Shown here: in pieces, positions 33,301 through 47,804 of the stretch
How positions within the stretch are numbered: position 1 is the stretch's first letter
Layout: each line of letters begins with the position of its first letter
From: Albifimbria verrucaria
Taxonomy: Eukaryota > Ascomycota > Sordariomycetes > Hypocreales > Stachybotryaceae
Direction: 5' to 3'
Length of the DNA: 64,000 nucleotides
Assembly: GCA_020081605.1 (NCBI GenBank)
Contig: JAHREC010000030.1
Coordinates: 310,001 to 374,000 of the forward strand
Position numbers and translations under genes: made by a program
Notes under the pieces: generated by a model
The model's input: the letters and a program-made list of their open reading frames with translations, nothing else
The model's database searches: none
Told to the model about the DNA's origin: nothing

Positions 33301-34085
33301 TCAACCGCCCACCGCGCTCCCGTCCGTGTCCACCATGAACCCCGGGCTCCAGTACTCCCATTCGCCGCGCGTCTGCTTGTCCACCCACAGCATCCCCCGC
33401 GACCAAGTCGTCTATCACGGTGCGGCACCGCGCCGCCTCCCAGCCTAGGTTGTCGCGCAGCATGCCCACGCTCACGTAGCCTAGCACCTGCACCGCCTCG
33501 ACGACGGCGGCCTGGTCGTTGCTAAGCTCGCGCGGCACGCTGCGCACGTATTCTTTGCTGCCGACCGTCACGATGCCGTAGCTGCCGCCCAGCGGACGCA
33601 GCGTCTCGACCGCACGCCGCACGTCGTCCTCGGATACGTCGCCCGCGCCCGCCTCGGCCCGGCCGGCGGCCACGCGGTCGCGAACCTCGCGTAGACCGAT
33701 CAGTCCGCCGTTCTCGCCGCGCGTTGCGCTACACACCTCGACCACACGCACCGCCAGCTCAAAGTAGAAGTCATTGACCGTCTTGCCCAGCAGCTGCGCC
33801 ACACAGAGCCGCCGCCGCTGGCCCCGCCGCTGGTGTTGCTGCCGGCGAGGGGTCGACGCCGATGGCAGTGCACATGCGCGCGAACTGCGCCCGGAACGCC
33901 GGGTCGGAGCGAATATCCTTGGCGTGCGTCTGCGCAAACTGCTGCAGCAACGAGCGGAACACTGACAGCTGCGTTTCGAGGGCCTGGGCGTTGCTGGCGC
34001 GCAACGTCGAGCCATGCGAGGCGAACTGCGCCGACGTGATGCGCGAGCGGTCAAAGGCGCCGATGCCGACGCCCTTGCGGGACAT
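33301..34085 (-). CDS. SNF8: ESCRT-II subunit Vps22/Snf8
   Basis: Snf8/Vps22, a subunit of the ESCRT-II complex (with Vps25 and Vps36) that sorts ubiquitinated cargo into multivesicular endosomes. Length is about 260 aa, as in the family, and the gene is intronless. The N-terminal coiled region reads MSRKGVGIGAFDRSRITSAQF and continues QALETQLSVFRSLLQQFA. The winged-helix part has LLGKTVNDFYFELAVRVVEV, GGSYGIVTVGSKEYVRSVP and VLGYVSVGMLRDNLGWEAAR. After a slip near 33398 it ends LWVDKQTRGEWEYWSPGFMV. Another slip lies near 33830. The stop is TGA at 33303-33301. Very GC-rich third positions. Confidence 0.9.
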
Positions 34086-34586
34086 GGTGGACGAGTAGCT
34101 TCGACGAGGGGCTTGCGGTCTTGTATATTGTGGTTCCGACGTCGGAAATGCGGTGGTTTATGTTGGAGTCGTGTGATAACGTGGGAGCATGTCAAACAAG
34201 CAAGGTCAACATTCCACCCAGATATTACGTAGGCTGTGCCATGTGAAGTCGGCCCCAGGTGGGGCATCGGCGTCTCAGACCGGGGTTGTCTTTGATCCTC
34301 TCGAGACGCGAGACAGTCGCAACCCCGTACCTGGTTCTGCTTCTGCCCATTAGTGAATTACATGCACGAACATCATTTGCACTCGAGAGTTATCAGAACA
34401 ACGCAATAATGGTAATTATCATTCACAGTCATATCTGGCGAGGCGCGGAAACAAGGGTAAAGTGGTGAATGCAAGACTACAGATGGCCACAACTGCTGGC
34501 CGTCTCTATCCCAAGGTCTTCATTACTTCGTTCATCGCATCGGCGTCTCTAGCTTTCTATACACAAATCATAGCTCGTGGTAAGCT
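34086..34586. other. Intergenic
   Basis: SNF8 upstream and DnaJ gene downstream flanks. No gene recognised. Confidence 0.5.
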
Positions 34587-36050
34587 TTACTGTGTTTGGC
34601 ACTGGGGCTGGCCTTCTTCCATGTCATCGTCCTCCCACTCGTTGGCGAATCGGGGTCGCCTGAGTTCTCGCCCATCTATTCGCAAGTTAGTTCTTGTTCA
34701 GACTCTGGTTCTGTGAATGTTAACTTACCCTCTCAATATCAGCATCATCTTCGTATTCAACCTCGTCAACCTCGTCGGCTGCGATGGGCGCAGCAGGCGG
34801 CGGCAGCATCTTCTGCAGAGCGTCATAGTCGGAGTCGTTCTTCAGCCAGCCGTCCTCGGGGAACTCGACGTTGACCAGGAGGTACAGGTCGCCCTTGGTC
34901 TCGCCACGCTTCATCGGCATACCCTCGCCGGGGATCTTGATGCAGTCGCCCGGGCGCAGGATCTTGCCCCTGGGTCGGTCTATCGAGATACCACGTCCGT
35001 CGAGGTGCTTCAGCACAACTCGGGAGAAGCCGGTCAGAGCTTCGCTAAGGGTCACCTTGAGCTCCGCGGAAAGGTCGTATCCCAGGCGGGTGAAGATGTC
35101 ATGGGGCTCCTCGACAAGTGTGAAAACAATATCACCAGGTATCTGATCGGGGAACTGGTCGGCCTCTCCCTCGAGGATGATGCGCTCGCCCTGCATGGAG
35201 CCACGGGGATGTAGATCTCCAGGACCTTCTTCTCCTGCGTGGTTCGCTTGCCCTTGCACTTCTTGCAGCGATCCTTCTCCTTAAAAACGTTGCCGGCTCC
35301 CTGGCAATGGTCGCAGAGGACCGTCTCCTCCTCATCATGCCGGGACCAACCTGACGGATGGCGTCGACAATACCGTTGCCCTTGCAGCGCTCGCAGGTGG
35401 ACGACTTGGCCTTCTCCTTGCCGCCAGAGCCCTTGCACTGACCGCAGAGAACCTGCTTGTTGGCGGCAAACTTGACGGTCTTGCCCTTGTAGAGCTCCTC
35501 GAGGGTAACCTTGTACTCCTGCTCTTCGTCGGGGCCTCGTCTCGGTCGCTTGGGGCCTCCGGGGCCTCCAGGGCCACCGGGACCCATGTTGAAGCCGAAC
35601 ATCTGGGAGAGGATGTCGTTGAGGTCAACCTCGGGACCTCCGGGACCGCCGCGAGACTTGTCAAAGGCGGCCATGCCGTGGGTGTCGTAGAGGTGGCGCT
35701 TGTCCTCATCGCTGAGGATCTCGTAGGCTTGGGTGATTTCCTTGAACTTGATCTCGGACTCTTCCCTTTGCTCCTCGGGGACCTTGTCGGGGTGGTATTT
35801 CAAGGCAGCCTGTTGGAGTGCGCAGGTTAGCAAGGAAGGGAACAGGAATTAGGGCGTGAGTGGTGGTAAACGAACCTTGCGATAGGCCTTCTTGATCTGG
35901 TCTTGGGAAGCATCCTTATCTATCGATAGCAGGGCTGAAACAAAAGTCAGCACCTCTCCGTCGTGGCGGGAAAGAGTTAACGGAAACAGGTCAGGACTCA
36001 CCGTAGAGGTCGATCTCCTCGACCCCAGAGCCGGGCATGTGCTCATCCAT
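34587..36050 (-). CDS. Type I DnaJ co-chaperone, Mas5/Ydj1-like
   Basis: Hsp40 co-chaperone that stimulates Hsp70 and delivers clients. The J domain (residues 10-75) has [20 protein letters not shown] with the HPD motif. A G-rich linker ([15 protein letters not shown]) follows. The zinc-binding region has four CxxCxGxG-type repeats: [24 protein letters not shown] and CKKCKGKR. The C-terminal peptide-binding domain contains [19 protein letters not shown] and [10 protein letters not shown]. Introns lie at about 35936-36002 and 35819-35877, and a last one at about 34694-34747. Joining the last exon in the right frame gives [18 protein letters not shown], whose final CQTQ fits a CaaX prenylation signal as in yeast Ydj1. 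Slips near 35345, 35197 and 34655 are one-base deletions. Confidence 0.92.
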
Positions 36051-36962
36051 GGCGGCGACGGGTTACAAGGACACGGCGGGATTGATGAAAAATGACTGCG
36101 GAGAAAAGAAAATCTCTGGGTGCGCGATCAGCAGCGCGGGGTCGACAAAAGACTTTCCAGGGTCCAATCCTTGCCCAGCGGTCAACAGACGAGCAGCAGG
36201 GCGGCCACTAGGAGATAAGTGAATGCAGATAAGAGAGGAAGAGGAAGAGAGGAAAGGCGGAAGAATTCTCTAGCAACCTAGCGTAGTGTAGTGTAGTGTA
36301 GTGCAGTGTTTGTCTGTTGGCAGGGAAATTTTACGGAGCGAGTAATGCATGGGTCTGGCAAACATCCAGCGACTGCCGCCGTCGTTACTAGACACGGTAA
36401 GTAGTCGTGTCAATCAGTCCTCTGGACCTAAGGTACCTGAGGCTACCTGCTGCTGCTGCTGCTACCTTGGCCACTACCGCAGTCACTGCTACTTGCTGCT
36501 GCAACGGTCACTAACTGCACGTTGCGTTGCTCTCAATGTTAACCAAACCAAACACACGGGTTGTTGCTAGCGGGACTCAACTCCACTCCCACCTATAGAC
36601 TCAAGAGACGCTCTTGCGATTTCTCATCCATGACCATCGCCGCCGTCTGTACCTTCAGGAATCTTCTAGGCCTTCTACCCCAATGCCCATCGGCCGCACG
36701 TGCTTCTTGTACACGCACTGTAAATAAACAAGGCCCGTTTAGCGTCGTGATAGCCGGCCCAGAACCACGCTATTAGCCGGTGAAGCAATTCCCATTCAAG
36801 CTTATCGCGAAATCTGCATCATTATCGATAAGCCAGTTTTCTATTTTCTATCCTGTCCTGTCTTGCCCTGCCACATGTGGCGCAGCAGCCCTTTCTAACC
36901 GCAGAGCTCATCCTCACTTCAACGGCCGCTTCACATGAGATCGTGAAAGCAAAAAGGACATC
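36051..36962. other. Divergent promoter region
   Basis: Shared upstream of the DnaJ gene (minus) and Glu-tRNA synthetase (plus). It contains a GTAGT pentamer run (36281-36306) and a CTG/TGC triplet run (36450-36464, 36492-36505). No gene recognised. Confidence 0.55.
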
Positions 36963-39245
<2,283 letters not shown>

Positions 39246-39804
39246 CATAGAGTATATAGTTGATCTGGCAGCATTTGCTAGATATAGAATTGTACTTGTA
39301 TTATTTCAAGCAGCATGCCAATGTTATGCCAATGTTAGGTCAATGCCATGCTTTGCACTCAACATGCATCGACAGTCACTAGGAAACATCACAGATCTCA
39401 AACACAATATGCCAGCAAAATCTTTTCCATTGTACTGCCATCGTCACAGCTGGTCAAGGTATGAACCTCTCTATCTAAAACCACCCATCTCCCTTTCCCA
39501 ATTCAATCGCTGATATCCCTTTCAACTCCGAGAAATACCAATTCAACGTTCATCGCAAAAAACAAGAAAACAAACACACAAGGTTAGGCAAAATGTCCAT
39601 AACGACACCACGTCGACGGACGGTGTAGCCTCTCATGATTAATGATGCTATTGGCTGCTGGCAATGCTTCCAGTAAAAACAGACGTGTGTAGCTCCCGGA
39701 GGAGGTTGAGGGAGAACAAAGGAAAATATGTTTGTCCATAAAGTCGTAAGATGATGATATCAAGTATGCTCAACGTGACGCCTCGGCGTCTCTTGGGTAT
39801 AGGT
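39246..39804. other. Convergent intergenic region
   Basis: 3' flanks of MSE1 and noxR. AT-moderate, no gene recognised. Confidence 0.5.
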
Positions 39805-41629
39805 CTAAATCTCAAAAATCCACATCTGCAAGAATTGTTAGTCTCTTGATTCATTGGTTTTGGAATTGGAATAACTCACCTCCATCTTTCCAGTATCTTG
39901 CCTCTGTTTCCTCGCCAGAGTACGCGAGGTGGAGATGGCAATGTCCAAGTCGTCCTGGTCACCCATGGTGATCATATCACCATCGGGCGCGTCCTCGTCC
40001 TTGACCTTGATCTTGAACTTGCGGCGCAGGGCAAACTTGTCACGGATGCGGTCGACCAGGTCGGGGAACTCGACGGCCGTGCCAACGATGATGTAGCGCA
40101 CATCATCAGCGACGTGAGCCTTGATGCGGATCTTGCGCACCTCAGGACCACGGCGCGATGAAGCACGTGATGAACCAGTGCCACGACGGTTGGTAGAGAC
40201 CATCTCAAACTCATCCTCATCAAAGGAGCCGTAGTCGGACGCAGAGACATCCTCGTCGTAACGGGGAGCCCTTGAGCGCCTACCACCCGAGCCGCGGTCG
40301 CGGGAGCGCCACCACCTTGGTACATGTCGTACAGCTCATCTGGGTACGCGTCCTCACCCTCCTCAATTGGTCTCGGGGTCCGCCTCGAAGGGGCTCTCGA
40401 CGTACCAGCCGGCATGGCAGAAGCCGACCTTCCTGGTCTCGCTCGTGCAGCCTCCTGTGGTGACACTGCCTTCTCGTACTTGCGGTTCTGTTCTTGGGTT
40501 TGGATGTTGAGCTTAGCCAGAGGGGGCTTCTGGCCGTTGCGGACGGACTGGCCACGGGTCGGGCGATCAGCCTCAGGAGGAGGTGTGGGAGGAAGACGTT
40601 GCGGTTGTTGGGTGGCTCGGACTGCTGTCTCCGTGATTGGATGCCGGGCTTGACGAGGTTTGTGGCGGCGAATGAGATGTTGTCCGCTGGTCGGTCGTCC
40701 TTGACTTCAACCTTGGCAGCCTGTTTCTGGTAAGCGATTGAACCAAACAGCAGATGGAAATTCGACTTACGTTCTTGATTTCAGATCCGGCAAAGCCAGT
40801 GAAGGCGTTTGCACGGTCAGAGGCGGCGACGAGTCGAGCTTTTCCAAGGTAGTCCTTGGTTTTGAGATTTCGCACCTTGGCGTCGTTGGGCCTGTAGACA
40901 ACACCGACAGGGATCGAGAAGACGGTATAGCCCTGTTATCGAATTAGCATGATAGGGAATCACAATGGTGCCGGAATTGTCCTTACCTCTGCCTCCTCCC
41001 TGATGGCCTCATCAATGACATTGTGGTCCTCGACAACCTTCTCCTTGACAGCGTAGGCCAAGTCCTGCAGACCAGCCTCCTTCTGCTGCAGGTAGATGTA
41101 GCACAGACCTCGGTTGAAGAGGACTTCGCACGAGTAGAGCTTGAAGAGAAGACCCAATTGCGCATAGTCGATCATGTTGTTACCGCGCAGGTAGAGCAGG
41201 GTATCGTTGAAGTTGGCGAGGGCTTCCTCGAAATCGCCGAGCAGGAAATTGGAGACACCTTGTTGGAAGTATGCTACTGCCAGGTACTGGTCTAATCGGA
41301 TGGCTCGTTGGTAGCACTCGACCTGAAGCGCAACATGATGTTAGCAAGGAGCGTTGCGTTACACACACTGGGGCCACGACAGGAGGTGGCGGGTCGAGAG
41401 GGAACTTGCAGCTTGCTCGTGCTCGCCGAGAGTAGCATGGATGACGCCCATGTTGAAGAGAATCTTGCTGGTGTCGGAGATCTTGTCAAACTCTCCCAGA
41501 GCATCCTCGAACTCGTTGTTGTCATAGCGACCCAGGGCCGCAACCCAGGTCTCGATTTCCTAGAGGCGAAGGTCAGCATGGGCGTGAGAAGGATTGTCGG
41601 GCAGGCGCTCTCACTTGTTTCAGCGACAT
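39805..41629 (-). CDS. noxR: NADPH oxidase regulator NoxR (p67phox-like)
   Basis: Cytosolic activator of the fungal NADPH oxidases NoxA/NoxB, which binds Rac and the polarity protein Cdc24/Bem1. It controls hyphal fusion, sexual development and, in pathogens, infection structures. The N-terminal TPR domain (about residues 1-160) reads MSLKQEIETWVAALGRYD, then FNMGVIHATLGEHEQA, YFQQGVSNFLLGDFEEALA and NRGLCYIYLQQKEAGL. The activation segment GYTVFSIPVGVVYRPND follows, then a Ser/Pro/Arg-rich linker and a C-terminal PB1 domain (RKIRIKAHVADDVRYIIVG to TMGDQDDLDIAI). The last tiny exon gives MWIFEI. Introns: about 41558-41613, 41323-41409 (GC-AG type), about 40931-40985, about 40725-40769 and about 39828-39881. 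Slips near 40575 and 40290. Confidence 0.93.
41323..41409 (-). other. GC-AG intron in noxR
   Basis: The 87-bp intron starts GCAAGT instead of GTAAGT and ends CTTCAG. It joins GEHEQA to VECYQRA in frame inside a TPR helix pair. No alternative GT donor lies close enough to preserve the repeat. GCAAGT is the standard form of the rare GC-AG class. Confidence 0.8.
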
Positions 41630-44600
41630 GATTGCCGCGATGTGATGGTGATGGCTTCAAGCTGCAATGGTGGCTGCTGTGAAGTAGTCGTCTTCCAGAG
41701 ACGAAGAGGGTAGAAGGGAGTTTGCTCGTGGCGGAGGGAGAAAAAGAGAGGCGGGCGGGATGGTTGGTCGACGACGAGGTCGGGTGACTTTGGGCGCTTA
41801 GGGGAATGAGAGTACTAAATATAATCCAACCAGTGGGTGGTGTAGGGAGTGCCGTAGCTACTTGTGCCTGTGGGCTGGGCCTGTGGCTGTACCAGGTACT
41901 TGTTGCAGGCACTAAAGAGAACCAACTCAACGGGTTCCCCGCCTTTGGCTTCACGATTGGCTCGGTGCAGAGGACGGGTGATCTTGGCTTGCAGCAAATA
42001 TCTGTCTTGGCGAGCTCGAATGACAGACGGAAACCAGGTTGAAATAAGTGAGAATAAATGACCGCTCCGGTGGCAGTGTGGCCCCGATGTGGGTGCCGAG
42101 GCTCCAGCCGACCTGTGATTAAAGGTGTATGGCAACTGACGATGCGAATTATTATTAGGAAGTGCCTGGGTCCACGATGTGTAAGCGTCCAACCCCAAAT
42201 ATGACTTGTGCCGTGAGATTGGCACCCGCAAAGGACTCGGCAATCGAATGATGTGGAAATTGAATCCTTCGCTGCTTGTTTGGCGGGGTGCCTCTGCTCT
42301 TTTGGCGTGCAAGGGGTCGAGATTGCCGTTACCTTTAATAAACTGCTAGTACGATATTATGTCGTGGGTGACGTGATGATGAGATGAGGCTATCGTGAGA
42401 TGCTCTGCTCGTCTGGCCAAGCCCTTGGCTCTTTTTGTTCTTTTCTATTTCTCCTTTCCTCTTTATCCGGACAATCCGCTACCTCGATTCAAAAGGACAA
42501 ATCCGGCCGGCCGAAATAAGATTCCTTGTAACGGTGTGTGTGTGTGCCCTGTCGTGTTGGTCAAGCGGTGTGATGCTGGAATCTCGAGTCGGAAAGGACA
42601 GGAAGCTCCAACGAACCAAAGCGTTGGGAGCAAGGGAGAATAAGAAGAATAAAGATAAAGATACGAAAGAAGGAAAGTATCAAGGTGACCAAGTCGATCG
42701 TCGTGCAGGTCTAGATGTGACAACGAGTGGACGAAAAGGGACGAAAGCCAGCGCCTAGGGGAGGAAGAAGGTAGGTCGAGGATGCGGGATGGACGGGGAC
42801 ACTTGGCTTTTGACGGAGGGTGTGGCCAACGATTTGTTCTTCTGGTTCTTTTCATGCATTTCATGCTCGCATCCATCTAGCAAAGACGCACTCCCATCTA
42901 ACGTTTCCCAAACGCCAACGCCTGTCCGGGAGCTTCGTCCCTACAACAGGCAGCGCAGGGATTTGCCAACAAGTGGGTTTTACGGAGTCTAACGTTACGG
43001 AACCAGGGGACGGCCTCTTCTCCTCCCACCCATGCCATGCCTGTTGCTTCCCTGTGGTGGTGGTGGGAACAGGGAGGGTGTGTGTCAGAGACTCGAGTCT
43101 GGGATGCAGGGCGACGGCTGTCACCAGAGCCAAGCCCTATCTTAGCCTAGCCCGGCCCGGACTCTCTCAACGTCGGCTTCGCTTCCACTGCCGTACCTGC
43201 CAACAGGAGGGGGAGGACGAGGACGAGGAGGAAGAAAGAGGAGGCGTCGAGGAGCGGTCTGTGTGCGCGAGTTCGGGTGGAGTGTGCGGCTTTTGTCTAG
43301 CGGCGGTGCGTGTGTTAGTTGCTGTGGTTGACATCGTCGTGGGCGCCCAGACTTGAATCACCTTGGGACGAGAAAAGAAGAAAAGAGAAAATGCAAAAAG
43401 AAAGATGTCCCAAAAAGAAAAGCCAGCCTCGAATTCTCCAACTACCCCATATGCAGATGCACAATGATTTTCCCCTTGAGATCGATAAGTTTAGATCAAC
43501 TTTGTTCTTGTTTGCCAATATCCCGAGAAAATCGTACCATTACCACGCGGTCACCCGCACGACCGGACACCTTCATCGAATGTTCTAAGCAAAGCCCGTC
43601 AGCCATGTGCATGCACACACTCACACTCGCAGCCAGTTTGACTTGATCCAGGGGTAGCTTAGGTCGAAGAGCTCTTCAACGGCCCCTGGTCGTGCATTAG
43701 GCCGGGTCTACGAGGGAGGGGAGGGGGTTGGTCTGTTGCATCACCAAGTGTTGCAGCCATCCACACCTGTGTGTGCGCAACCACACTCTTCTTCCTCTTC
43801 CCCCTTGGCGTGTGCCCCTTTGCCGCCCACTACGTCAACAGCGAGACAGCATTCCATTCCACGGGCTGGTCGTGCGGGTGCCATTGGGTTGGTTGACTCT
43901 GCTGGCTCTTGGCGAAGAGCTGCCAACCGGACGGTTATTTGCTTCTTTGGCCCGTCACACCTCGTTCCGTGAGAGTGACGTGGTAAGCGCCCGCCAGCAC
44001 CGTTCGTTAGGCTGGGTGACGGGACCTGCAGATTCCATGTGGTTGCTTATGCTGTGCGGAGGGCCGCAGCGCTTAGTATGTGGCGCTGGTTTGCTGGATG
44101 CACCGTCACTCCCCTCTGGGAGAGCTTCATCACGGACAGGTCGTCCCGCCTTTCACTTTGACGGCTTGTGCAGAATCGCTGTTTTTGGCTGGATCACGGT
44201 GCACGATTGCCGGGAACCATGTGGACCCAGCGAACGGCCACTGTCCGTGGCTTGACCTCCGCAAGACCGTCCCTTTGCGAACTGCAGCGCACGATCTGCG
44301 TGGAACCGGCCGGTTGGTTCTGAGCGAGAGAGAGAAAAAAGCAACCACACAGAGCTTATTACTCGCTCGTTATACCGGTAGAGCTTGTGGTTGTAAGCCA
44401 GGAAACATGTTCCCTCGCCCAGCATGACTCAAAACTCAACCACCGTGAACCCAGTCCGAACAAATCGCCTCGTTGGCGCCGTTTCCGCCATCTCCTCCTT
44501 AAGCTGCGCGCTGGGCGTTTGGTCTAATGTTTTCCCTGCTGCCCGTGGCGCTTTTGCAGGTGACCCTATCTCTTGTGTCTAGCGTCTCAGTGTGTGTAAA

Positions 44601-46224
44601 CACATTCCCACGATTTGCCTATTGCCCAGCGGCAACCACGTCGACGGTCTTGTTCCCCACCTAACAATGGTTTCAATACGCAGCCTTCACAACGACTTCA
44701 AACAGGCTGTACCATCCATTGCGCTTCCCAGGATGCAACATCGCCAGCCTTTTCGTATTGCTTGATCGCTGCCTTTGCATGCCGCTGTCAAAGGAGGAGT
44801 TCTGTAGGGGCGTCGATCGCCAGGGCCACCCCTTCGGCCCCACCTCCTACTGCCGTGGCCCAAGGCGAAACCCGCCCGCTCCCTCAGGGAGGTTTGAGGA
44901 TTGCGGGATCTACACCGGGGCTTGTCTGGCATTTCTTCCTTGGGGTTATCGGGCATTTTTTCTTCCTGTCTATCTCTCACCTCCAGACTCCGTGTGTGCT
45001 GGCATCAACCCTGGTCCGTGGGAGAGATCTCACGAAATCGGCTGTCTATCTTGAAGGAACGTTCCACCATCATTCCATGACGTGCGATGCACGGCTTACC
45101 AGGCTTACTGTGCGCGCCGCTGGTCCGTAGATGCGAAGGATCAGGAGCTTCGCTGAGTAACTGCCCTCGCATATGTATTGTAAGGCCCGGCACGCTGGGA
45201 ATAGCAGCATCTCCAGCTGCACCGGCAGGAAGCACATCATCCTCAGGTCACGATGCTTCCATTTTCCACCGCGGTCAACGTGCACTGCAAGATAGCCGAC
45301 TTCACGTCTCTTCAAGTCATTTTTCTTGATTCCATCTCCTGTTGCGCGAGCTTGCCTTGTTCTGCCCGTCCACTTCAAACCGCCACTCCACCCTGGCCAA
45401 CACCCTCTAACCCCTTCCACGTCTCACTTCGTCTCATCTTCTTACAATCTGTCACCGGCTTGCACAGCTTTCCGGTCTGCGCCTTGTCCGATCAACTGCG
45501 ACGCATCCACTTTCTGTCCGGAGACCCATGGAGCTGCCAACCTGTTGACCAGGGCGTTACGCTCACCAAGCCGTAGAATTTTCACTTTTTACTTTTTCTC
45601 GGTAGATCGTCTGTACATACAGCCAGCCAGGCCTGGGCACCGTGGCTCCTGTCAAGCATGCTTAATCTAAGCTTGGCAAACCCTGGGCTCCGAGGTCTCA
45701 AACAGCCTGGAATCTGCCGACGGATATGGAAAACTTTTATTGTTTCTTTTGTCGCAATCATACAGTAGCGTAGTCTGTCTGCCGTTAGAAGCCCGGTGAA
45801 TGCTTTGAAGCTGGCGATGTCGAGACGCGTCCGATGTCTCCCGGGAGCAGTGATGGCACGTCTCGCTTCGCTTCCGCGCAGTATCCCGAAAGACCCGGTA
45901 GCGAGAGAGGCGCCAAACACAAATTTGGACATTTTTCTCGTCAAGGTTGTAAGTTTCAAGAAACCGAACGCTGTTTTCAGTTTGCCTTTGGAATCGAAAG
46001 CCCAATACAGCAGCTGCCCAGCTCGCTCACATGCAGGCCACGGTAAGATCTGTAGGATTCATTCTGCGGCATTCAGCCTCAAGCGTATCAGCCCTTCGTT
46101 TTCAAACAGCGCGCGGGCGTGTTTCCGTCGAGACAGCCATCCTCTGGAAAGCATCGTTTTTGTTCTCTGCAACGCCTGCTATCTATCTATGCAATGATGC
46201 AACCAACAACCCCAGCTTACACGC
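41630..46224. other. 4.6-kb region with no recognised gene
   Basis: noxR promoter side on the left, 3' flank of CCS1 on the right. Open frames at 42820-43356, 43728-44255 and 44615-45130 (plus strand, 171-178 codons) lack any domain, show Cys/Ser/His/Arg-heavy composition typical of chance frames, and overlap others. No transposon remnants or RNA genes recognised. Confidence 0.5.
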
Positions 46225-47252
46225 TCATACACGACCATCATCCTCACAGCATGCCCTTTTAACCTCATCCTTGCGCTCCTCCCACAGCGTCTTGCCCGTG
46301 CACGAGCAGACCGTCTTATCATTGTCCCAAACGCCTGCACTCCTGGCGATGACCCCGACCACCGTGTTGTCGTCGTTCTCCAGCGACTTGGCCGTCTCAT
46401 CCTGCCTGGTCAACACCATAGCATGGCCGATAACCTCCCAGATCTGGAAAGGATGATCGATGAAGGCGGCGCCACGGCCATCCTTGCCCACCTCGACAAC
46501 ACCTAGCAAACCCTTGTTCTGGTTCTCGCCGCCAGCCCAGACAGGGCCAGTCGAGCGTGCTCCGTGCTTCAGGTCTCCGTACTCACGTATCGTGGCCCGG
46601 TACGTGCCCGGTGCAACTCCCTTACCGTCAGGTCGACCAACGTTCTTTCGGGGCTAACCTGAACCATTCTCGCGAGTCCTCTCACGGAGCGCTCCTTGTC
46701 TTCGTCCTGTGTATCTACTACCTGGTCCTCGAAGGTCTCTAGGATGCTCACGGCGGCACCTGCAAGTCATCGGCGTTAGTCGGTGCGCTCGACCCACCAG
46801 GTTCATCGGACCCGCGGGGTACAACGCTCAAGACCACGTACTGTTTGATGCGCCAGAACCACGTAGAATGGCATCTCTGCCAGTGGCCTGGATAGCTTCT
46901 ACAATAGCCGAAGGTGCGGCTGGGTGAGTGCAATGTTAGTACACGTAGAAGCTCACTCGCACACGTATCTCCATATTAGCACGTACCAGAGCCTTCCACG
47001 GATATAAGCTGGTCCTTAAGGTTGGCTTCGACCTTGGTGATACTGCCAAGTTTGTAGAGCGACTGTGACACATCTTTGACGCAGCCTTCGCAGGACAGTG
47101 GCACCGCAAACTGCGTCTATCCACATACCAAGTTTCATTAGTAAATCGGAAGCCCTGGAAATTCAGGCGAAGCAGAGAGGGGAAAAAGACGCCATCTACA
47201 TGAAAAATAGCATTCACATATCACGTACCTGGAATGAGTGATTGACAGTCAT
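46225..47252 (-). CDS. CCS1: Copper chaperone for superoxide dismutase
   Basis: Delivers copper and forms the disulfide of Cu/Zn-SOD (Sod1) in cytosol and mitochondrial intermembrane space. The N-terminal HMA-like domain has FAVPLSCEGCVKDVSQSLY with the CxxC copper site and NLKDQLISVEGSAAPSAIVE. The linker reads ATGRDAILRGSGASNSAAVS. The SOD-like domain has TVRGVAPGTYRATIREYGD, GLLGVVEVG and NDDNTVVGVIARSAGVWDN. The C-terminal domain carries the CxC motif in KTVCSCTGKTLWEERKDEVK. Introns: 47111-47228, 46920-46986 and 46760-46841. One slip lies near 46625. As read the protein ends KRACCEDDGRV at 46225; one more missing G would end it KRGML (stop at 46246-46244), closer to relatives. Confidence 0.92.
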
Positions 47253-47301
47253 TGTATCTTGTTGTAATCGAGTCAGCTACCGGGTGGCACGATAAGCGAG
47301 G

Positions 47302-47457
47302 CTAGTGAGGTGAGCTGCTGACTTGGTTTCGAGGAGCCTTTGCGAACGTGTCCTTATAGGCCCAAATCGGAGTCTTGTATGCGTACGCGGAATAGCCAGC
47401 CAGTGCAAAGATTGAGGAGGCGGCCAAGATGCGTGGACCTGTAAGTCGGGGCGCCAT
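47302..47457 (-). CDS. Small ORF with one membrane segment, upstream of CCS1
   Basis: A 51-aa frame (MAPRLTGPRILAASSIFALA then GYSAYAYKTPIWAYKDTFAK) ending TAG at 47302, only 49 bp before the CCS1 start and on the same strand. It has a basic N-terminus and a short hydrophobic helix, like a mitochondrial inner-membrane small protein. It could be a separate gene, an upstream ORF in the CCS1 mRNA, or an alternative first exon. I cannot distinguish these. Confidence 0.35.
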   Translation of the reverse strand: MAPRLTGPRILAASSIFALAGYSAYAYKTPIWAYKDTFAKAPRNQVSSSPH

Positions 47458-47804
47458 TTTTATTGGCATCAAGCTGCTTTGAAATCCAATGCATTCGAGG
47501 CCACCCAGCCGGGCCTTGCAGCTAAGCCAACCGTTGGTGGGGCGTCGTCACTGGTCACACACAGGCCTCTTGTCTCGTCTCTCGTGGCCGAACCTCGGAT
47601 TTCCGCGCGGTCACGTGCTCTCGCTCGTGCTTAGTCACCCATCTAATTGTTTGATGGTTTCAAACTTTACGGGCCAAGCATCAATTTGATGCTATCAGTG
47701 AGGATATCACGAGAGACGGCTCAACTTTTGCCGGGCGTCCACAACTGCTCAATCCGAACCGGTATCGAGGTCTGACGGGGTAACTCGCCTCGTAGATCGT
47801 CAAA

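Noticed and set aside
42820..45130. Several 170-180 codon plus-strand ORFs in the noxR-CCS1 gap
   Set aside because: No motifs, no splice-consistent extension, and overlapping alternative frames; not protein-like.
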